NCBI RefSeq assembly: GCF_002149035.1
Contig: NZ_NGFP01000066.1
Location: forward strand, 1 to 36,307
Origin: Streptosporangium minutum
GTDB taxonomy: Bacteria; Actinomycetota; Actinomycetes; Streptosporangiales; Streptosporangiaceae
DNA: 36,307 bases
Direction: 5' to 3'
A model generated the notes under the pieces. That model was not told the DNA's origin. It ran no database searches and was given only the letters and a program-made list of their open reading frames with translations. The position numbers and the translations under genes were made by a program. This document shows, in pieces, positions 29,459 through 36,307 of the stretch (positions are counted from its first letter, which is position 1; each line of letters begins with the position of its first letter).

Positions 29459-29477
29459 TGTTCCCATTTTGTTCCCA
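29459..29477 (+). repeat. Phased TGTTCCCA pair near attR (integrase arm-type candidate)
   Basis: TGTTCCCA at 29459-29466 and 29470-29477, 11 bp apart, followed by TC; identical architecture to 15813-15831 at the other end. It starts 6 bp after the integrase stop codon. Confidence 0.55.
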
Positions 29478-29484
29478 TCGGAGC

Positions 29485-29507
29485 GGTCCGGTGATCTTCA
29501 CCGGACC
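29485..29507 (+). terminator. Hairpin after the integrase gene
   Basis: GGTCCGGTG (29485-29493) pairs perfectly with CACCGGACC (29499-29507) with loop ATCTT. It lies between the arm-site pair and the attR core and probably terminates int transcription before the oppositely oriented tRNA gene. Confidence 0.6.
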
Positions 29508-29531
29508 CGGCTTCCGACGTTTCCCCTGGTG

Positions 29532-29591
29532 AGCGGAGAGCGTGGGATTCGAACCCACGAGGAGCCGCAAAGCCCCTAGCGGTTTTCAAGA
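29532..29591. repeat. attR core (third copy of the 60-bp tRNA-Ser segment)
   Basis: These 60 bp, covering the tRNA-Ser 3' end to the anticodon loop, are identical to 1448-1507. The copy at 15637-15696 matches 29533-29592, shifted by one base. The tRNA gene here is intact because its 5' half is on the chromosomal side, so this copy is both attR of the AICE and part of the functional tRNA. Confidence 0.88.
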
Positions 29592-29622
29592 CCGCCGCCA
29601 TCGTCCACTAGGCGAGCTCTCC
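29534..29622 (-). tRNA. tRNA-Ser (anticodon UGA)
   Basis: An 89-nt class II tRNA on the minus strand. Acceptor arms GGAGAGC (5', ending at 29622) and GCTCTCC pair. The anticodon stem GCGGT/ACCGC encloses CTTGAAA, so the anticodon is TGA (reads UCA). A long variable arm follows, and the T arm is GTGGG-TTCGAAT-CCCAC. CCA is not encoded. The gene is the chromosomal integration target of the flanking elements and remains whole after integration. Confidence 0.95.
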
Positions 29623-29693
29623 TGGCGACACGCTCCGAAGAACGTGTCAGATTGCACCTTAGCCTCTCACCGCCCGAGGCGTGCACGGGACTC

Positions 29694-29733
29694 GGCAGGC
29701 GCCCCGTCTCCGTCCGGAGACGGGGCGCCTGCC
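29694..29733 (-). terminator. Very strong 18-bp hairpin after the SCO5717-type gene
   Basis: The arms at 29694-29711 and 29716-29733 (starting GGCAGGCGCCCCG) pair perfectly over 18 bp with loop GTCC. It lies 9 bp beyond the stop codon of the minus-strand gene ending at 29743. Confidence 0.85.
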
Positions 29734-29742
29734 GTACCGGAT

Positions 29743-32391
29743 TCAGAGTTGCGTGGCGGCGAAGCCGTCACCCACCGAGGCCGCCAGGCGGAGGTAGGAC
29801 TCGCGGGTGGTGGACTGCAGCCTCTCCAGGTCGATCTCCGCGCCCTCTTCGAGATGGGGGTCGTAGGGGATGCGGATCACGGCACGGCATCGGGCCGCGA
29901 AGTGGGCCTCCAGGCGGTCGAGGTCCACGGTGGACTTCGAACGGGGGCGGACGCTGCACAGCACCACCGTGGCGGAGCGGACCAGCTCCTCGTAGTGGTG
30001 GGCCTCCAGCCAGTCCAGGGTGGCCGAGGCTGCACGAGCGCCGTCCACGGACGGGGAGCTGACCAGGACGAGCTGGTCGGCCAGGCCGAGAACGCCGGAC
30101 ATGGCCGAGTGGAGCAGGCCGGTGCCGCAGTCGGTAATACAGATCGAGTAGAAGTTCTCCAGGACCTGGGCCACCGACTGGTAGTCGGATGAGCTGAAGG
30201 CCTCCGACACCGACGGGTCACGGTCGGAGGCGAGGATCTCCAGGCGGGACGGGGCCTGCGAGGTGAAGGCCCGGATGTCGACATAGCGCTTGATCTGCTG
30301 GCGCTCGTTGAGCAGGTCGCGGACGGTGGCGGAGGTTTCGAGTTCGAGCTTGTCCGACAGGGTGCCGCGGTCGGGGTTGGCGTCGACCGCGATGACCCGG
30401 TCACCGCGGACCTGGGCGAGGGTGGCGCCGAGGCCGACCGTGGTGGTGGTCTTTCCGACACCGCCCTTGAGGCTCAGCACGGCGACCCGATGGTGACCCG
30501 TGGCGACGGGTGTGCGGGCACGGGCGACCAGTTCGCGGCGGCGGCGGACCTCGGGGGACTCACCAGGCTTGATCAAACCTGCTGAGGCCTTGTAGATCAG
30601 CTTGCGCCAGCCGCCGGCGGGCCCGTTGCGGCGGCCCCTGAGCAGCGATTCGGGATCGAGGCTGTCGGCCGACGGCCTGGGCACGCCCGGCACCTGCTGA
30701 CGGGAGGGAGCGCTGAAGGCGGGCGGAGGGACCGACTGACGGCGGCGTGCCTGGTACGGCTCCCGCGCCGGCTCGGCCGTCTCCCTGCCCGATGCGGAAG
30801 ACGTGTCCCGGTCCGAGGTGAAGGGCCGGTCCCGCTCGGGTGTGAAGGCCGCCTCCCGCTCGGACGCGAAAGCCGTGTCCCGGCCGGACGCCGGGGACGT
30901 GTCCCGGTCCGAGCCGAAGGGCCTGTCCCGATCGGGCGCGAAGGCGGTGCCACGGTCCGAGCCGAAGGGCTTGTCCCGATCGGGCGCGAAGGCGGTGCCA
31001 CGGTCCGAGGCCGGAGGCTGGTCCCGGCCGGGCGTGGAGGCCGTCTCCCCCTCGGGTGCGAAGGCCGTCTCCCTGGCCGACGGGGAAGGCGTGTCCCGGT
31101 CCGAGCCGAAGGGCCTGTCCCAGTCACGTGCGAAGCCCGGGAATCCGGAGGAGTCCGAGCCGAACGTGCCGGGGGCCCGTTCCGGCGGCGTGGCCTGGTC
31201 CGGGCGGTCGGCGCCGAAGGACTCCGGCACCCGGAACGGCTCGGCGGCCTCGGGATCGGAGCGTTCCGGAGCCGGCCGGAGGAAATCGCCGCCGGTGAAC
31301 GGCTCGGCCTTGAAAGCCGGCCGGTCACGGTCCTGCTCGACGCCGACCTTGAAAGCCGGCCGGTCACGGTCCTGCTCGACGCCGGCCTTGATGACCGGCC
31401 AGTCGCGGTCCTGCTCGACGCCGACCTTGAAGGTCGGCCGGTCGCGGTCCTGCTCGACGCCGGTAGAGGCGGACCGGTCATCGTGCGACTCGGCGCCGGA
31501 GGGGGAATCACCCTGCTCGGAGCCGGAAGCGGGCCGGTCGTCGCGCTGCTCCACACCGCCGGAGCGGGAATCGTCTCGATCGGCGCCACCGGAGCCGGAC
31601 CGGTCGTCGCGCTGCTCGGCGCCGCCGGAGGCGGACGCGTCAGGGTCGGAGCCGGCGTCCGGCAGCGCGAACCGGTCACGGTCGGCACCGCCGAAGGCGA
31701 ACGCGTCACGCCCGGCCCCGGCGTTCGGCAGCGTGAAACCGTCGCGGTCGGAGCCTGTGCCGCCGAAGGCGAACCCCTCGGGTTCCGGGGCCGGAGGCTT
31801 GAACGGTTCGAGGGTGGGACCGGCGGGCTCGGCGGTGCGGAACGTGAAGGACTCCACCGGCTCCCCGGCGCGGCGGGGCTGCTCGAACAGGCCGCGGGAC
31901 GGCTCCTGCCGCGACTCGGTCTCGGCGTGCGGCGCGCGGACCTCGGGACCGGTGAACTCGCCCGTGCTGTGACCGCCGCCCTCGCCCTGCTCCTGGCGGG
32001 GCAGGGGCTTGAGAGGGGCCAGGAATCCGTCGTTGTCCTGGCTCGGGGGCGCCGTGACGGAGGGCAGGGTGAAGGCTCTCACCGTGTCGCCCGCCTCCAT
32101 CCAGTCGGCCGCGTCGGCTTCCTCAGCCGGCGGGTCCGTCATGGTCACGGGTGCGCCCGCGGGGTCGTACGCCGAGTCGACGGCCGTGCGGAACAGCGGC
32201 GACGAGGCCACGTCGGGCTCCGACGGCACCGAACTCCACGGGTCCTTCGGGTATGGCGAGATCGCGGCGTCGTCCACCGCGTCCATCGCGGTGCTCTTCA
32301 CCGCGACGGGAGGCACCTCGTCCTGCTCCTTGATAGCGTCGAGCCAGGCGAGCTGCTCCTCGAGAGACTCCTCACGATCGTGTCTCGCCAC
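29743..32391 (-). CDS. SCO5717-type MinD/ParA family ATPase with repetitive N-terminus
   Basis: The start is GTG 32391 (VARHDREESLEEQLAWLDAI) with GAGGGGG upstream; the product is 882 residues. The N-terminal 600 residues are disordered, rich in Asp, Arg, Pro and Ser, and contain tandem repeats (13-residue GVEQDRDRPAFK-type, four copies; 16-residue RDRPF...-type units). The C-terminal 245 residues are a deviant-Walker-A ATPase: AVLSLKGGVGKTTTTVGLGA, VIAVDANPDRGTLSDKL, then SICITDCGTGLLHSAMSG. This is the arrangement of actinobacterial SCO5717/EspI-like proteins linked to hyphal growth and type VII secretion. Chromosomal, divergent from the oxidoreductase. Confidence 0.85.
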   Translation of the reverse strand: MARHDREESLEEQLAWLDAIKEQDEVPPVAVKSTAMDAVDDAAISPYPKDPWSSVPSEPDVASSPLFRTAVDSAYDPAGAPVTMTDPPAEEADAADWMEAGDTVRAFTLPSVTAPPSQDNDGFLAPLKPLPRQEQGEGGGHSTGEFTGPEVRAPHAETESRQEPSRGLFEQPRRAGEPVESFTFRTAEPAGPTLEPFKPPAPEPEGFAFGGTGSDRDGFTLPNAGAGRDAFAFGGADRDRFALPDAGSDPDASASGGAEQRDDRSGSGGADRDDSRSGGVEQRDDRPASGSEQGDSPSGAESHDDRSASTGVEQDRDRPTFKVGVEQDRDWPVIKAGVEQDRDRPAFKVGVEQDRDRPAFKAEPFTGGDFLRPAPERSDPEAAEPFRVPESFGADRPDQATPPERAPGTFGSDSSGFPGFARDWDRPFGSDRDTPSPSARETAFAPEGETASTPGRDQPPASDRGTAFAPDRDKPFGSDRGTAFAPDRDRPFGSDRDTSPASGRDTAFASEREAAFTPERDRPFTSDRDTSSASGRETAEPAREPYQARRRQSVPPPAFSAPSRQQVPGVPRPSADSLDPESLLRGRRNGPAGGWRKLIYKASAGLIKPGESPEVRRRRELVARARTPVATGHHRVAVLSLKGGVGKTTTTVGLGATLAQVRGDRVIAVDANPDRGTLSDKLELETSATVRDLLNERQQIKRYVDIRAFTSQAPSRLEILASDRDPSVSEAFSSSDYQSVAQVLENFYSICITDCGTGLLHSAMSGVLGLADQLVLVSSPSVDGARAASATLDWLEAHHYEELVRSATVVLCSVRPRSKSTVDLDRLEAHFAARCRAVIRIPYDPHLEEGAEIDLERLQSTTRESYLRLAASVGDGFAATQL
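30911..31465. repeat. Tandem coding repeats inside the SCO5717-type gene
   Basis: Two arrays: two nearly perfect 48-bp units (starting at 30911 and 30959, 16 codons each, with more diverged neighbours to about 30800 and 31100), and four 39-bp units (starting at 31310, 31349, 31388 and 31427, 13 codons each). Periods are multiples of three and the frame is preserved. Unit-number variation would change linker length without disrupting the ATPase. Confidence 0.85.
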
Positions 32392-32506
32392 CGTGTTCCC
32401 CCTCGGGATGGGCATAAAAGGGCAGCAAACACATAGCAGGTTAACGCCCTGTGTTCTCGTCAATGCGGGCAACCACCAAGTTGAGCCCACCGGATACTTT
32501 GGTCAC

Positions 32507-33463
32507 ATGCACGCCATCGTGATCGATAAACCTGGTGGACCTGAAGTGCTGACCTGGCGGGAGGTCCCCGAACCCCGCCCCGGACCGGGCGACGTCCTCA
32601 TCGACGTGGCCGCCTCGGCGGTCAACCGCGCCGATGTGATGCAGAGGCAGGGGCTGTACGACCCGCCCCCGGGCGCCCCGCCGTACCCGGGGCTGGAGTG
32701 CTCCGGCGTGGTCGCCGAGGTGGGCTCGGACGTCGAGGACTTCAAGCCGGGCGACCGGGTGTGCGCGCTGCTCGCCGGAGGCGGCTACGCGGAACGGGTC
32801 TCGGTGCCCTGGCAGCAGGTCATGCGCGTGCCCGGGGGCGTGGACCTGGTCGAGGCGGCCGCTCTGCCCGAGGTGGCGTGCACGGTCTGGTCCAACGTGT
32901 TCATGACCGCGCGCCTGAGGAAGGGCGAGACGCTTCTCGTTCACGGTGGTGCCAGCGGGATCGGCACGCTGGCCGTACAGCTCGCCAAGGCGTTCGGCTC
33001 GCGCGTGGTCGTCACTGCCGGGTCCGCCGAGAAGATCGCCCGCTGTGTGGAGCTCGGCGCCGACGAGGGGATCAACTACCGCGAGGAGGACTTCGCGGAG
33101 AGGGTCCGGGCCGATGTGATCCTCGACATCGTCGGCGGGAGATACCTGCCCGGGAACGTGAAGGCCCTCAAGACCGGCGGCCGGCTGGTCGTGATCGGGA
33201 TGCAGGGCGGCTCGAAGGGCGAACTGGACCTGGGTGCTCTCCTCGTCAAACGGGCCTCCGTGCACGGCACCACGCTACGCTCGCGCCCGGTCGACGAGAA
33301 GGGGGTCATCGTGCGCGGTGTCGTCGAAAACGTCTGGCCCCTGGTCGAGGCGGGGGCGATCCGGCCGGTGATCCACGCCCGGGTGCCGCTGAGCGAGGCC
33401 GCCGAGGCTCACAAGTTCCTGGAGGCCGGGGACCACATCGGGAAAATCCTGCTAGTAAGTTGA
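32507..33463 (+). CDS. NAD(P)H quinone oxidoreductase, PIG3/TP53I3-like MDR family
   Basis: A 318-residue protein from ATG 32507. Medium-chain dehydrogenase/reductase features: MHAIVIDKPGGPEVLTWREV at the N-terminus, NRADVMQRQGLYDPPPGAPP (a PIG3-type motif), PGLECSGVVAEVGSDVEDFK, and the cofactor loop LLVHGGASGIGTLAVQLAKA (about residues 143-162). No structural zinc Cys lobe is present, consistent with the zinc-free quinone reductase branch. It reduces quinones with NADPH. The stop is 3 bp before the bpa start, so the two are co-transcribed. Confidence 0.9.
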   Translation: MHAIVIDKPGGPEVLTWREVPEPRPGPGDVLIDVAASAVNRADVMQRQGLYDPPPGAPPYPGLECSGVVAEVGSDVEDFKPGDRVCALLAGGGYAERVSVPWQQVMRVPGGVDLVEAAALPEVACTVWSNVFMTARLRKGETLLVHGGASGIGTLAVQLAKAFGSRVVVTAGSAEKIARCVELGADEGINYREEDFAERVRADVILDIVGGRYLPGNVKALKTGGRLVVIGMQGGSKGELDLGALLVKRASVHGTTLRSRPVDEKGVIVRGVVENVWPLVEAGAIRPVIHARVPLSEAAEAHKFLEAGDHIGKILLVS

Positions 33464-33468
33464 GTGCT

Positions 33469-33978
33469 ATGAACGCTGAGGAGAGCACTCCGCACATAGT
33501 GGTCATGGGCCCCCAGGGGGTCCAGACCGAGGAGGACGGCGAGGGACGGTCGATCACCGAGTTGGTCGAGCAGCCCGCCAAGGTGATGCGGATCGGCAGC
33601 ATGATCCGCCAGCTCCTCGAAGAGGTCCGGGCGGCCCCGCTGGACGAGGCCAGCCGCAAGCGACTCAAGGAGATCCACCAGAGCTCCATCAAGGAGCTCG
33701 AAGACGGTCTGGCGCCCGAGCTGGTCGACGAGCTGGAGCGCCTGTCGCTGCCGTTCACCGAGGACGACAACGGCACCCCGCCGAGCGAGGCGGAGCTCCG
33801 GGTCGCCCACGCGCAGCTGGTCGGCTGGCTTGAGGGCCTGTTCCACGGGATACAGACCACGCTCTTCGCCCAGCAGATGGCGGCCCGCGCCCAGCTGGAG
33901 AACATGCGCAAGGCACTGCCCAGCGGCATCTCCCTCCCGCAGGAGGGCCACCAGGGCAGCTCGGGCCCCTACCTGTAG
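33469..33978 (+). CDS. bpa: Bacterial proteasome activator (Bpa, DUF2587)
   Basis: A 169-residue protein from ATG 33469. It has the conserved Bpa core: VEQPAKVMRIGSMIRQLLEE, RLKEIHQSSIKELEDGLAPE, LVDELERLSLPF, SEAELRVAHAQLVGWLEGLF, HGIQTTLFAQQMAARAQLEN. The C-terminus GPYL is the HbYX-like motif that docks into the 20S proteasome alpha ring. Bpa forms a dodecameric ring that opens the proteasome gate independently of ATP, for example to degrade HspR. Probably in one transcript with the quinone oxidoreductase. Its stop codon lies in a 23-bp tandem duplication shared with the convergent HAD gene. Confidence 0.92.
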   Translation: MNAEESTPHIVVMGPQGVQTEEDGEGRSITELVEQPAKVMRIGSMIRQLLEEVRAAPLDEASRKRLKEIHQSSIKELEDGLAPELVDELERLSLPFTEDDNGTPPSEAELRVAHAQLVGWLEGLFHGIQTTLFAQQMAARAQLENMRKALPSGISLPQEGHQGSSGPYL

Positions 33979-34016
33979 AGGTCCTCAAGAATCACCTGTA
34001 GAGGTCCTCAAGGATC
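33971..34016. repeat. 23-bp tandem duplication at the bpa/HAD junction
   Basis: ACCTGTAGAGGTCCTCAAG plus AATC or GATC occurs at 33971-33993 and 33994-34016 (22 of 23 identical). The first copy holds the bpa stop codon and the second encodes the end of the minus-strand HAD gene (...LEDLYR). The duplication leaves a short spacer between the two convergent genes. Confidence 0.9.
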
Positions 34017-34789
34017 CTGGCGACCCCGTCGTCGTTGTTGGCCGCGGTCACGTGATCGACCGCGGCCAGCACCTCGGCGTGGGCGTTGGCGACCGCGTAG
34101 GAAGTGCCCGCCCACCGCAGCATCGGCAGGTCGTTGGGCATGTCTCCGAAGGCGATCACGTCGGCGGACTTGATCTCGTGTCCCTCTGCGAGCGCCGCCA
34201 GCGCCGAGGCCTTCGTCACACCGTGGGCGCTCATCTCGATCAGGGCGCGGCCGCTGGAGTGGGTGGGCGTGACCAGGTCGCCGACCAGCTCGCAGACCGT
34301 CTCCTGAAGGGCGTCGGGGTCCATCCGGGGATGCAGGGCCAGAAGTTTGGCGCACGGCCGTGAGGTGAGCGTGGATGTCCCGACGCGGAGCCCGGCGACC
34401 GCCTTGCCGTCCCAACGGCCGAGACGGAAGTCCGATTCATGGGCGAATCCACCTTCGTATTCCACCGAGAACGCCAGCTCGGGCACCTTTTCGCGGAGCC
34501 GTCTCACGACCTGTTCAAGCACATCTGCGGCGATGAGGTGGGATTTGACGATCTGCTCGGTGTGCAGGTCGTAGACAAGGGCGCCGTTGGCGCATATGGC
34601 CAGCCCTCTATGACGTACGGCTCCCGCGACCGTGTGCATCCACCGGGGCGGCCTGCCGGTCACGAAGACCAGCGTGGCCCCGGCTCTCTCCACACGGGCG
34701 AAAGCGGCGGCGGTACGGGGGGAGACGGTTCCGTCCGAGCGCAGAGCGGTGCCGTCGAGGTCGGTGGCGACGAGCCGGGGGCTTCCCAT
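33992..34789 (-). CDS. Cof-type HAD-superfamily phosphatase
   Basis: A 265-residue protein from ATG 34789. HAD motif I is LVATDLDGTALRSDGTVS (nucleophile and acid/base Asp), motif II is TLVFVTGRPPRWM, a Lys lies in the THSSGRALIEMSAHGVTKAS region (motif III), and motif IV is ADVIAFGDMPNDLPMLRWAG. The C2B cap places it in the Cof/YbiV group, which dephosphorylates sugar phosphates, FMN or other small phosphates; the substrate is unknown. Convergent with bpa, 14 bp from its stop. Length is typical (260-280). Confidence 0.9.
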   Translation of the reverse strand: MGSPRLVATDLDGTALRSDGTVSPRTAAAFARVERAGATLVFVTGRPPRWMHTVAGAVRHRGLAICANGALVYDLHTEQIVKSHLIAADVLEQVVRRLREKVPELAFSVEYEGGFAHESDFRLGRWDGKAVAGLRVGTSTLTSRPCAKLLALHPRMDPDALQETVCELVGDLVTPTHSSGRALIEMSAHGVTKASALAALAEGHEIKSADVIAFGDMPNDLPMLRWAGTSYAVANAHAEVLAAVDHVTAANNDDGVARILEDLYR

Positions 34790-34811
34790 AACAGGTTCCA
34801 GTCTGCACTGT

Positions 34812-34839
34812 GATCCCCGGGGCGCCAGCCCCGGGGATC
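34812..34839. promoter_or_regulatory. 12-bp perfect inverted repeat upstream of the HAD gene
   Basis: GATCCCCGGGGC (34812-34823) and GCCCCGGGGATC (34828-34839) flank GCCA, 22 bp upstream of the minus-strand start at 34789. It would lie in the 5' leader or promoter of the HAD gene and could be an operator or a leader hairpin. No T-run on either side. Confidence 0.5.
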
Positions 34840-35027
34840 CGTCTACGAGGAATCTTCCTCATGGCGGGAACACGAGTGCGCCGGATAGTGTTAGATGTGA
34901 TGGCGTTGTATTAGCTGAATCCCGTTGTGAAAACCAGTTTGACTGAACCACCCCGGGGCTTGCTGTACGACACATGGGGTTCACGAGGTGTGAATCCCAA
35001 AGTTTCAAATCCTGAGGGAGAGCTTTA

Positions 35028-35231
35028 ATGGCTCAGGGAACCGTCAAGTGGTTCAACGCTGAAAAGGGCTTCGGCTTCATCGCACCGGACGGCGGTGCAC
35101 CGGATGTGTTCGTGCACTTCTCCGAGATCCAGGGCAATGGCTACCGTAGCCTCGAAGACGGCCAGCGGGTCGAATTCGAGATCACGCAGGGCCAGAAGGG
35201 CCCGCAGGCCTCGCAGGTCCGCGCCGTCTGA
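35028..35231 (+). CDS. Cold-shock domain protein (CspA family)
   Basis: A 67-residue single cold-shock domain from ATG 35028 with GAGGGAGAG upstream. RNP1 (KGFGFIAP) and RNP2 (DVFVHFSEI) are intact. Such proteins bind single-stranded RNA and DNA and act as RNA chaperones. Residues and length are those of actinobacterial Csp (about 67). The long A/T-rich leader (34900-35027) with TTGACT near 34941 as a possible -35 element is typical of csp genes with structured 5' leaders. Confidence 0.95.
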   Translation: MAQGTVKWFNAEKGFGFIAPDGGAPDVFVHFSEIQGNGYRSLEDGQRVEFEITQGQKGPQASQVRAV

Positions 35232-35256
35232 CGCATAGACCTCTGGTTAGCGAGGG

Positions 35257-35287
35257 AGGCGGGGTTCGCTTGACGCGAACCCCGCCT
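35257..35287 (+). terminator. Rho-independent terminator of the cold-shock gene
   Basis: AGGCGGGGTTCGC (35257-35269) pairs with GCGAACCCCGCCT (35275-35287) over 13 bp with loop TTGAC, followed by TCTTCGTTCT. Confidence 0.85.
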
Positions 35288-35666
35288 TCTTCGTTCTCCG
35301 GCAGACCCCCCTTTCCCGACAGACAACCCCATTTCGGACGCAGGCGGCGGTTCACGGTGACCGGCCGGGCCGCGCGCCCGGCGAAGGCGGAGGCGACGAT
35401 CCGTTCCGCGACGGGGCGGCGGCCGCACCGCACGCCTCCAGAGCGCCCTGATCGCCCCTCAGGGCGGCGAGGGGGCCTCGGCGGGGTTCAAGGGCCGGTA
35501 TCCATTCCCTGGCCGCCTGCGGGGCTGTGAACGTGTGCCGCGTCGCCCGCCCCTACCACCCGTCCCGCGCCATACTCGCGGGGTGACCGACACCCGTCAC
35601 GGCACAGCCTGATCACAGAATCCATGCCGTCCGAACCATGCCCCGCCACGATGCATCTATCGCGAC
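35288..35666. other. Non-coding stretch, nothing clear
   Basis: Very GC-rich DNA with scattered short inverted repeats (for example GCCCTGA/TCAGGGC near 35446-35466). Open frames on both strands lack start signals and family features. The promoter of the gene at 35667 is expected here but is not evident. Confidence 0.4.
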
Positions 35667-36307
35667 ATGAGGCATCCGTACGGCTCTGCCCTGGCCAGGA
35701 TCGGCCATCCGCCCATCCCTGCCGGACCCGTCCACCCACCCGCCCTGGCCTGGCTCGGTCACCCCGTGACCGTGGTCGCCACCATCGTGCTGCTGATCAA
35801 CGACCACGTGCTCAAGGCCCTGTGGCCCGGCCTGGTCACCGGCAAACTGAGCGACGTCGCAGGCCTGCTCGTGGCCCCACCCCTGCTCGCGCTCGTCCGC
35901 GTGCCCGCCCTCGGCGCGACGATCGCCACGGGAACCGGCTTCGTCCTGGTCAAGACCACGGCGACGGGCGCGGCCCTCGCCTCCCAGGCCTGGACCCTGT
36001 TCGCGGGCCCCTCCCGGATGCTGGCCGACCCGACCGACCTGGTCGCCCTGCCCGCGCTGGGCCTCGCATGGCTGGTCTCGCGCCGCTGCCGGGCCGATCA
36101 CGCCGTACGGCGGGCCCGCACGCTGATCATCGTCCCCGTCGCGCTGATCGCGGTGACCGCCACCTCCCAGGTGCCTCCTCCCCCCTCGGCCTCGTCGATC
36201 TCGGTCGACGGCGACGCGATCACCGTCTTCCCCGACCACGGTCTCCCTTGGGAGAAGGCCGTCTCGCGGGACGGCGGCCGGACGTGGAGCGTGTCGCCTG
36301 CCCCCAC
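35667..36307 (+). CDS. Multi-pass membrane protein, partial at the right edge
   Basis: The frame opens at ATG 35667 (MRHPYGSALARIGHPP) and remains open to the window edge, giving at least 213 residues. Hydrophobic segments include HPVTVVATIVLLINDHVLKA, VAGLLVAPPLLALVRVPALG, ATIATGTGFVLVKTTATGAA and TLIIVPVALIAVTATS. The motif NDHVLKALWPGLVTGKLSDV is familiar from actinobacterial hypothetical membrane proteins. A soluble C-terminal domain with SVDGDAITVFPDHGLPWEKA and SRDGGRTWS (BNR-like Asp-box) begins near the edge. An overlapping frame from 35624 is also open but has no such features. Function unknown. Confidence 0.7.
   Translation, partial: MRHPYGSALARIGHPPIPAGPVHPPALAWLGHPVTVVATIVLLINDHVLKALWPGLVTGKLSDVAGLLVAPPLLALVRVPALGATIATGTGFVLVKTTATGAALASQAWTLFAGPSRMLADPTDLVALPALGLAWLVSRRCRADHAVRRARTLIIVPVALIAVTATSQVPPPPSASSISVDGDAITVFPDHGLPWEKAVSRDGGRTWSVSPAP

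Larger units (their letters stand above)
15637..29592. mobile_element. Actinomycete integrative and conjugative element (AICE), about 14 kb, in tRNA-Ser(UGA)
   Basis: Direct 60-bp cores bound a full AICE gene set: tyrosine integrase (28071-29453), MerR-like excisionase (27259-27471), primase-polymerase and RecA-like ATPase for replication (24715-26912), an FtsK/SpoIIIE-type translocase for double-stranded DNA transfer (19367-21394), a DUF2637 protein and a GntR-type regulator. The integrase gene abuts attR and the tRNA gene is regenerated. Paired TGTTCCCA repeats lie just inside both ends. No Nudix (Pif-like) or Pra-type activator gene was recognised. All key genes are open, so the element may be able to excise; this was not demonstrated. 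Confidence 0.9.

Noticed and set aside
30911-31465. Regularly spaced repeats, considered as a CRISPR array
   Set aside because: Units are contiguous in-frame coding repeats without spacers. No other CRISPR-like array or cas gene was seen in the window.
30803-31972. 389-codon open frame antisense to the SCO5717-type gene
   Set aside because: It consists only of the repetitive Ser/Arg/Pro-rich complement of the linker repeats, with no start signal or family features; the minus-strand gene explains it.

Overview
The window is high-GC actinobacterial DNA. GTG starts are frequent, and the gene families include DUF5753 regulators, DUF2637, an SCO5717-type ATPase and the bacterial proteasome activator Bpa. 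Together they point to a filamentous actinomycete, possibly Streptosporangiales; that placement is an inference. The window consists of integrative elements stacked beside a tRNA-Ser gene, followed by ordinary chromosome.

Region A (1-1349) is scarred. The HTH and WYL parts of a WYL-type regulator face in opposite directions and meet near position 110. A truncated Tn3-family transposase end stops exactly where an attachment-site repeat begins. Region B (1448-15636) lies between two copies of the 3' part of tRNA-Ser(UGA). It looks like a degraded element filled with accessory genes: small membrane proteins, a START/SRPBCC-like protein, a sigma-like HTH protein, two probable immunity-like proteins and a large unknown protein at 8490-9749. 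It also holds a regulatory cluster at 10310-13730 (XRE-DUF5753, anti-sigma-like ATPase, small CxC protein, HTH protein, PP2C-like protein). Its integrase survives only as a C-terminal scrap fused to another protein (14565-14804). Phased 11-12 bp direct repeats and repeated tRNA-like cores in its left half suggest relics of further integrations.

Region C (15637-29592) is a complete-looking actinomycete integrative and conjugative element (AICE) of about 14 kb. A rightward operon (16230-21394) encodes accessory proteins, a DUF2637 membrane protein and an FtsK/SpoIIIE-type (TraB/TraSA) translocase. A small GntR regulator follows. A leftward operon (27471 to about 22602) encodes Xis, a zinc-finger protein, a primase-polymerase, a RecA-like ATPase and small proteins, one of them resembling a phage terminase small subunit. 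Divergent from it, an XRE regulator is translationally coupled to a tyrosine integrase next to attR. Both element ends carry the same phased TGTTCCCA pair, probably integrase arm sites.

Region D (29534-36307) is conserved chromosome: tRNA-Ser(UGA), an SCO5717-type MinD/ParA ATPase with a repetitive N-terminus, a quinone oxidoreductase, bpa, a Cof-type HAD phosphatase, a cold-shock protein and a partial membrane protein running off the right edge.

Functions were assigned by reading motifs only, without database searches.
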